Positions 47,701 to 53,700 of a DNA stretch of 64,000 nt are shown here, in pieces (positions within the stretch are counted from its first letter, which is position 1; the number at the start of each line of letters is the position of its first letter). A program made the position numbers and the translations under genes. The notes under the pieces are model-generated. The model searched no databases. It worked only from the letters and a program-made list of their open reading frames with translations, and was not told where the DNA came from. This DNA is from Anadara kagoshimensis (Eukaryota > Mollusca > Bivalvia > Arcoida > Arcidae): NCBI GenBank assembly GCA_021292105.1, contig CM037861.1, forward strand, positions 54,359,630 through 54,423,629. The letters are read 5' to 3'.

Positions 47701-50700
47701 TGTTAAGAGACAGAACGTCATCTATGTATCTGTATGTTGAGTTGAATGATTTGGCGACAGTTTTCTCTCCAGATTTAACAAACAGATGTACCAAACTTAG
47801 GTCACTGTGACCTTGACTTGACCTTTGACGTCTATGATAGTAAAAACTTGTGCATCTTCGTGTCCGGAACAGAACTTTTGTACCGTAGCACCTAGGATTA
47901 TCAAACTTGGTATGTGGGTGCATCATGGGAAGGTGATGGGTCATGTACCAAATTTAGACCACTGTGACCTTAACTTTGACCTTTGACCTATGATATGAGG
48001 GGTACCAATTTTGTGTAATCGACTCCTACAGCTTTTAACCAAGAAGTCTGAAACTATGCAAGATGTTTCCATATACATTGAACATGTGCACCTCCTATTT
48101 TGGTTTGATTATATTATTTTTTTCAGATTTTACGGGTAGTTGAACTTAGTCATTTTTCAACAATATTCCATATGAGGGGTACTCATTTTGTGTAATCAAC
48201 TCCTCTTACAGCTTTTAACCAAAAAGTCTGAAACTTTGCAGGATGTTTCTATATACACTGAACATATGCACCACCTATTTTTGTTGGATTATATTATTTT
48301 GTTCATATTTTATGTGTAGTCTAACTTAGTCATTTTTAAACAATATTCCATATGAGGGTAACCCATTTTGTGTAATCAACTCCTCTTACAGCTTTTAACA
48401 AACAAGTCTGAAACTTTACATGATGTTTCTATATACATTGAACATGTGCACCTCTTTTTTTCGGCTGGATTATATAGTTACTTAATTATATATTTTTTTA
48501 AAAAAAACTATGCATAGATATTGGGCATTATTAGAACATGTGCACCTGCCATTATCGGTTTCATCACATGTATTTTGTTGAATTATTAACATTTCATACA
48601 CAGCATTTTTCACATTACAATTTGGCTATACATACAATTTGTCCCCAGATCAAAAGTTGGGAACGGGGGTATTAGTCTCTTTCAGAGACAGTTCTGGTTA
48701 TCATTGGAAATGTAACTTCGGACACTTGAAATAACAAACCAAGCTGCTTATTGTTGAAATTGATACTACAAGCCGTCGGCGCAATATTGTTGATAGGTAT
48801 GGTGTCTCTGTATTCAAGTTTGTTTCCTCAATACATTTTATCTCTCATAAGTCTATGTTCTTACCTTCTGAATTTTGATATCACACATGACACGCTAAGC
48901 TATCTGCACAGGCTCCAGTTTCACAATTATTCCTTAGCTAAGATTTTCCTAGATTTAAATCTTGAAAAATTTCAAATCTTTATAATTTTGTTAATTTTCA
49001 AGATATTAAGGAATTTAAGGTGTCATTTTTAAGATCACTTCTGGAGTAAAACATTTGCATTTAGTTTTGACAAAAATATTCATCAGTAGTTTCAAAAAGA
49101 TATTACAAATATTTGCTAAGTTAAGTAAAAGAAAATCTTAGCTAACGAATGATTGTGAAACTGGGGCCAAGTGTTACTTACCCTCCAGAACCTTAGTGGA
49201 AAATTACGCGTTTTACTTTATTTGCCATTTATCACTATGCTAGTTTTTATTATGCTTTTAAGATTGTGATTTGAACATGGATCGGTATGTTTATGTTTGA
49301 TTAAACAGTACATGTAATTTCGTTTAGTTACCCATTAACATGTTTTGTCAAATTCATCTCGAAGGCTTTTTTCTCTTTTACAGCCGGCGGTTAAGAAGAT
49401 GCTGGATGAAATACACAGACTGGAGAATGAGAGAAAAGGACTAACAGAAAATATTGGAGGGGCGTTTCGTATCAGCGTAATAATCTATATAATATTTAAA
49501 CATCTCATTAATTTATGCTTAAACTTTGTTTTATCTAAGCTCATCTTCTGCTTTAGCAATAACGGGTGTGGTATCTTTACAGTATCTACCTTATGTACAA
49601 CTTAAATGTCAGAAGTATACCACCCTGCCCTACCCCCGTCTTGCTATAAAATATGTGTTTTTCATTTTATGTCTATCTAGGAATGACATAATTACCCTCA
49701 ATAATATTTGCAATGCAAAAAAACACTAAAGCTAAAAATTTGCCTGGTAGCTGACAAAACAATTTTACCAATTACTTTGCTGTCACATTTGACCAGTTAC
49801 TTTGCAGCCACTTTGGTTTTCCATATCTTGCTTATACTGTAATTTCTTAAGCGATCATTCTTTGACAATGTGATCTTGTCTATTGTAGTAAAACATTTTA
49901 TACTGTCAAATACCTGCCAATTTTCATGCCTATAAATAGGCGCAGTGAAATTGAAAAAAATATGCTTCTCAATGCCTTCAAAACGTTTTCTTGTCATCAC
50001 AATATTGCTGACTGTATCAAATGTTTTTGGTATATTCGGCGTAAAAAATTTCATGATTTGTTCATTCTTAATTTACACGTGGTGATTGTAGCTAGCTAAG
50101 CAGTAGGTACTTATTCTTCCGGAACACCCGGTCTTACTTTCTTGGTTGCTTGTTTGAAGTTTATGTGTTTAACTTAATTTGCCAGTTTTCAAAGTTTTTA
50201 CTTTTCTTTGAACATCCACTAGTATGTATTGTTGTTGGCTTTTTTTATTATTTTATTAGTTTTTGATTTTACTTTAGGATTGTAATTTGGACATGGACTG
50301 AAATGTTTTGTTTTTGATTATCAATGTATTTTGCTGCCGTTAGCTTTCTTTTTTATAATATTCACAAGGATTGTATGTAGATTTTAAAATTGTACTTTAT
50401 TTAATTAATTACAGATAGTGAAAGTCAATTATGGAAATAAAGATAAAAACCCTATTCCGAATGTATACTTTTACGACAAAGGGGTTTGTATTCTAATATA
50501 TGAAGATTTTAGCTAATCTGAGCTGAAGGCTTAGATAAGTTATGTCGATCTATCTCCGTACGCCGTCTATCGTCCATCGTGTGTCGTGTGCCGGCCGTGT
50601 GACTTTTGATTTAATCTTCTCCTTGAAAACTACTTGACCAGATTTGAAGATATTTGGCAGTAATGATGCCTTGGATAAGGCATATCAAATCTGCACAAAT

Positions 50701-53700
50701 GATGGAGTCGTGTCTCCTTGGGAACTTGTAAAGGGTGGGGGAATTAGTAATCTTCTCTTCTGAAGATAAAAGAGAAATGGCTTAGATATTTCATGTGTAG
50801 CATAATTAGGGTAACTTATTTCAGATTTGCACAAATCGTAGCTGTAGGGCTTAAAATAGGGAAATGGCAAGGCTTTTTGGGGAAATCGCTAAAATTACTA
50901 TATTTCATCTGGAAAACAATAAAGTTATATATATATCTCACAATATTGTAGGTATGGTCCTTATAATCATTTTCAAATATAGATTAAGGTCATGGATTCA
51001 AAGGTCAAGGTCACAGATGTTAATGAATACCGAAATTGTTACTTTGTGAATCTGGAAAAATAAAGACGTTTTGTATAATCATATATTGGAATATTTTTGG
51101 TATTTGCCTAACGATCATTTTGATATGTAAATGGAGGTCATTGGTTTAAACAAGATCCAAATAAATACGAAAATTGTTAATTATCTGGAAAACTATAAAC
51201 TTTTTGTAAAATCGTATGTATTTATTAGTCTAACAGTAATTTTGATATATAGATGAAGGTGATAAGTTCAAAGATTTAGGTTGCAGATAATAGACAACAC
51301 TGAAACAGTTAATAATCTGGAAAGCTAAAGTTCAAAGATTTAAGTTGCAGATTAAATGCAATACTGAAATAGTTAATTAACTGGAAATCTATAAACTTTT
51401 TGTATAGGCATATATATTAGAATATTGTAGAAATTGGTCTAAAGGTCATTTTGATATAAGGATGAAGGTCATAGATTCAAAGGTCGAGACTGCAGATAAT
51501 AGGCAATACTGAAACAGTTAATAATCTGGAAAGCTATAAAGTTTTTAAATATGCATGTTTATTTAAATATTTTGCATTTGTTTCAGGTTATTATGTTCAT
51601 ATTTCGTATATGTTATTCAAACTTCTGTTTCCAATTAATCAGCTATCGGAAAATGTAAGGATATATGGACTGATGCAAACAACAATGACTCCAATATTAA
51701 ATCGTTTTTAAGTCTTTATGTTCACACTAAAGAATAACTAATCGCTACATTTATCACCTAGGGTTGATTTCCAGGTTGCAATTTTCAAAATTTAGGTCAA
51801 AGTTACCACAATTACGTGCTTAATTTTGATTACAAGTCATCTCAAAAACTATAAACTTTTCGTATAGGCATGTAAAATATGATTGACATAAAGAGCATAT
51901 TGATATATATGAATGAATGTCATGGATTAAGAGTGCAAGGTAAAAAGTGCAAGCAATTTGCTAAAATGGTCTAGTTCTTACGACTGTAATTTGGTTTTCA
52001 CTACCCGGTTTTTTAGCTGTTTGTTAATATACTACAGCTAGACCTAAGATATTTTAGATGTAGCAATCTTAGGACAAGCTATGATTAATTAGCAAAAATC
52101 CTTGCATATTGACCCAAACGGCTGAAAAATTGGACATTCTCTTTAATAGATGTAATTGACCATTGAATCATTGCATGAGACATGTACATGCCCTCAGGAG
52201 CGTTAAGGCCCATGTGCCTTGTGAAAATAAGTGAGATCAAAGATTTTTATCCGCTATCACAGTTTTTACAAAGCCACACTTTATTCGCCGACTCGGCTGT
52301 ATACTCCACTTGATCTTGGCAATAGTATCAGCATACTACTTCTAGAAACATCCTTATTCCATGCGGTTAATCAAACAAAAATGTCAACCAAGCTAATTTA
52401 TGTTTCCGAAATATCGCAAGGACATTGCAACCCTAGGCTTGTCAAAGCCTTCAAAAGTTTTATTGCCGTCATCACAATGTTTATTTATTTATTTAGTTCT
52501 CAAATATAGTTGAAATCGTTTATTGCCGCGTGTCCAATTTTCTAGGTTCGCATTAGTGGGGTTTTTAATATACAATAATTGCCCACTAGGTTTGTGGACA
52601 TCCAGAAATATCGCGGCATTCGCCTATCAGAAGGTTTGTCACCCGAAGGCATTACCCGAGACAATTCTGGATGTCCACATATCTAGAGGGCAATTATTTT
52701 TTAATTATACCGAAACAAAGCTTATCTTGTAAAATGGCACATACAATATCTAAATTTTGAGTTAATTAAATTATGCAATTTACACTTTTGACCATCCTAT
52801 TGCGCACACCAGCATAAAATTCACAGTAGCTGTGCATGGTATTCTATGGAGTTAAATTAGGTTTGCCTCTCTTTCCGGTTCCATCAAATACATTTTCAGT
52901 ATTTTCACTGATGCTTGGTGGCCCTTTTGTGTTTTCTGCATCATGTATAATTCATTCCAAGTCTGCTTCGACGAACTGCAAAACACGACGGGCCTCCAAT
53001 GTTACCAAACAACAATAAGGGTCCTGTTGTACGAGTTATCTCTCTTGATGTGCCGAGATTGGAGAGGTTGTCACACACTGGCAGCAAATTTGAAGGAAAT
53101 ATAATATCTCATTTGTTACATGTCTTGTGATTAGAAAACATCCAATTAAATGCGTTTTAATATTGTAAATCACCTTTTTTCGCGAGCAATTTATTTTTGC
53201 AATATTTGCGATATATTCAAGAATCGCGAAAATAAAGTGCGCGAAAATAAAAATTCATGAATTGGGTAAAGGCCAAGTAACTAGATGAAAAACATACTTA
53301 CATTTAAAGAAGTTGTTATAAGAAAAAAAACTTTTTTAATTCTTTGGTTCCACATGGGATATCGTGAAAATTTCATGTCGCAAAATTGTTTTATCACGGG
53401 ATCGCGAAAAAAGGTGCCGCGAAATTATTAAAGTGATTTACAGTACACGTGTATGTTAGTTATAATAAACTATAATATTTCATTGACATGTAAATTCGTG
53501 GGTCCTCATACCCACAAAAAACAACGAAATTTAGAACGTCATTTATATTATTGATTTCACTGTAGATTTGTAAAATTAAGATAACTTTAACTAACTTCAA
53601 TACATTCTTACATTGTGGTGGATAAAATAAACATATCCATTAAAATCGGAAATGGTAATGTTTTTATTATATTTGAGACAATCCGTACTTTAACATGTAA

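Noticed and set aside
47213..47944. A 243-residue ORF as one host gene on the minus strand
   Set aside because: It joins tandem-core element sequence to a truncated reverse-transcriptase end and then the retroelement tail. There is no host domain, and the borders coincide with repeat borders.
48751..49032. 93-residue hydrophobic ORF in intron 11
   Set aside because: It overlaps one arm of a foldback MITE. Hydrophobicity comes from AT-rich composition.
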